From contig CANHNG010000116.1 of assembly GCA_947461915.1 (NCBI GenBank), positions 1-6,202 of the forward strand: a stretch of DNA of 6,202 bases. The letters are read 5' to 3'. This document shows positions 5,881 through 6,202 of the stretch, piece by piece. Made by a program: the position numbers and the translations under genes. The DNA comes from Flavobacteriaceae bacterium (GTDB taxonomy: Bacteria; Bacteroidota; Bacteroidia; Flavobacteriales; Flavobacteriaceae). The notes below the pieces were generated by a model, which made no database searches, was not told the DNA's origin, and saw only the letters and a program-made list of their open reading frames with translations. Every line of letters starts with the position of its first letter. The stretch's first letter is position 1.

Positions 5881-6202
5881 TTACAATGCTTTAAAACACT
5901 GATCTAATTTTATTTCGCCCATCAAATCATCATAGCCAACCACCCTACCTTTTAAAGTTACTTTTTGATTTTTTTGGATTGAGGCATCCACCTCTTTCAA
6001 ATTACAAATAATCGAATTGTCCAAAATCACTTCTTTTCCGTTCACATTAGTAACGATTCCGTTAATTGCAATGGCTTTATCAAGATATTTTTTATTGGAG
6101 GCATCAACATTTGCGGCAAACTGATCAGTAATGTTTTTTGAAGATATTGTATATGTTGTTTCTTCATTTGATAGGTTTCTCGCTCCTCCATGCATTACAT
6201 AA
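5881..6202 (-). CDS. tRNA_anti-like OB-fold protein (N-terminus cut by window edge)
   Basis: The frame has its stop at 5881-5883 and stays open to the right edge; the codons upstream of the ATG at 6193-6195 read Y-V. That ATG is therefore probably internal, and the true start lies outside the window. From that Met, the visible 104 residues contain ITDQFAANVDASNKKYLDKA (about 22-41) and IAINGIVTNVNGKEVILD (42-59), then ICNLK, VTLKGRVVGYDD and a closing IKLDQCF. This order (an eF...d...ankky-k segment followed by a five-strand OB-fold) matches the small tRNA_anti-like proteins common in Bacteroidota, which usually carry an N-terminal membrane anchor. That anchor would be in the missing part. 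Despite the family name, no tRNA binding is implied; the function is unknown. It is the first visible gene of the cluster, 31 bases before the DUF5777 gene. Confidence 0.78.
   Translation of the reverse strand, partial: YVMHGGARNLSNEETTYTISSKNITDQFAANVDASNKKYLDKAIAINGIVTNVNGKEVILDNSIICNLKEVDASIQKNQKVTLKGRVVGYDDLMGEIKLDQCFKAL

Overview
The window looks like chromosomal DNA from a flavobacterium or close relative (Bacteroidota, Flavobacteriia). It is very AT-rich, it encodes a type A C-terminal sorting domain of the type IX secretion system (T9SS), ribosome binding sites are weak or absent, a promoter-like TTG / TAnnTTTG-type pair precedes one gene, and several proteins belong to families typical of the phylum (DUF5777 beta-barrel, tRNA_anti-like OB-fold, YceI). 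No RNA genes, CRISPR array, insertion sequence or phage genes were seen.

Layout. Bases 1-1818 (minus strand) hold most of a membrane-bound hybrid sensor histidine kinase: CHASE4-like sensor, HAMP, HisKA, HATPase and the first residues of a receiver domain cut by the left edge. A 245-base divergent intergenic region follows. Bases 2064-3068 (plus) encode a secreted ApbE-type FAD:protein FMN transferase. A hairpin with a U-tract on the minus strand separates it from a convergent five-gene minus-strand cluster. In transcription order (right to left) this cluster is: an OB-fold protein cut by the right edge, a DUF5777 outer-membrane beta-barrel protein, a monohaem c-type cytochrome lipoprotein, a YceI-family protein, and a DUF2271 protein with a T9SS sorting domain. 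Gaps within the cluster are only 12-31 bases, so it is probably one operon.

How the parts may work together. The DUF2271 protein carries D-A-I-T-G-A-T at residues 107-113, an exact match to the Dxx(S/T)GAT motif on whose threonine ApbE enzymes attach FMN. The ApbE gene is the immediate convergent neighbour. All six proteins of the ApbE-plus-cluster block are predicted to act outside the cytoplasm; for the OB-fold protein this is a guess from its family. The cluster combines a haem protein, a possible isoprenoid/quinone carrier, an outer-membrane barrel and a putative covalent flavoprotein sent to the cell surface. The inference is an extracytosolic redox or electron-transfer module ending in a T9SS-exported flavoprotein. 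The motif, signal peptides and gene order are seen directly; the families come from recognition by eye; the joint function is a hypothesis.
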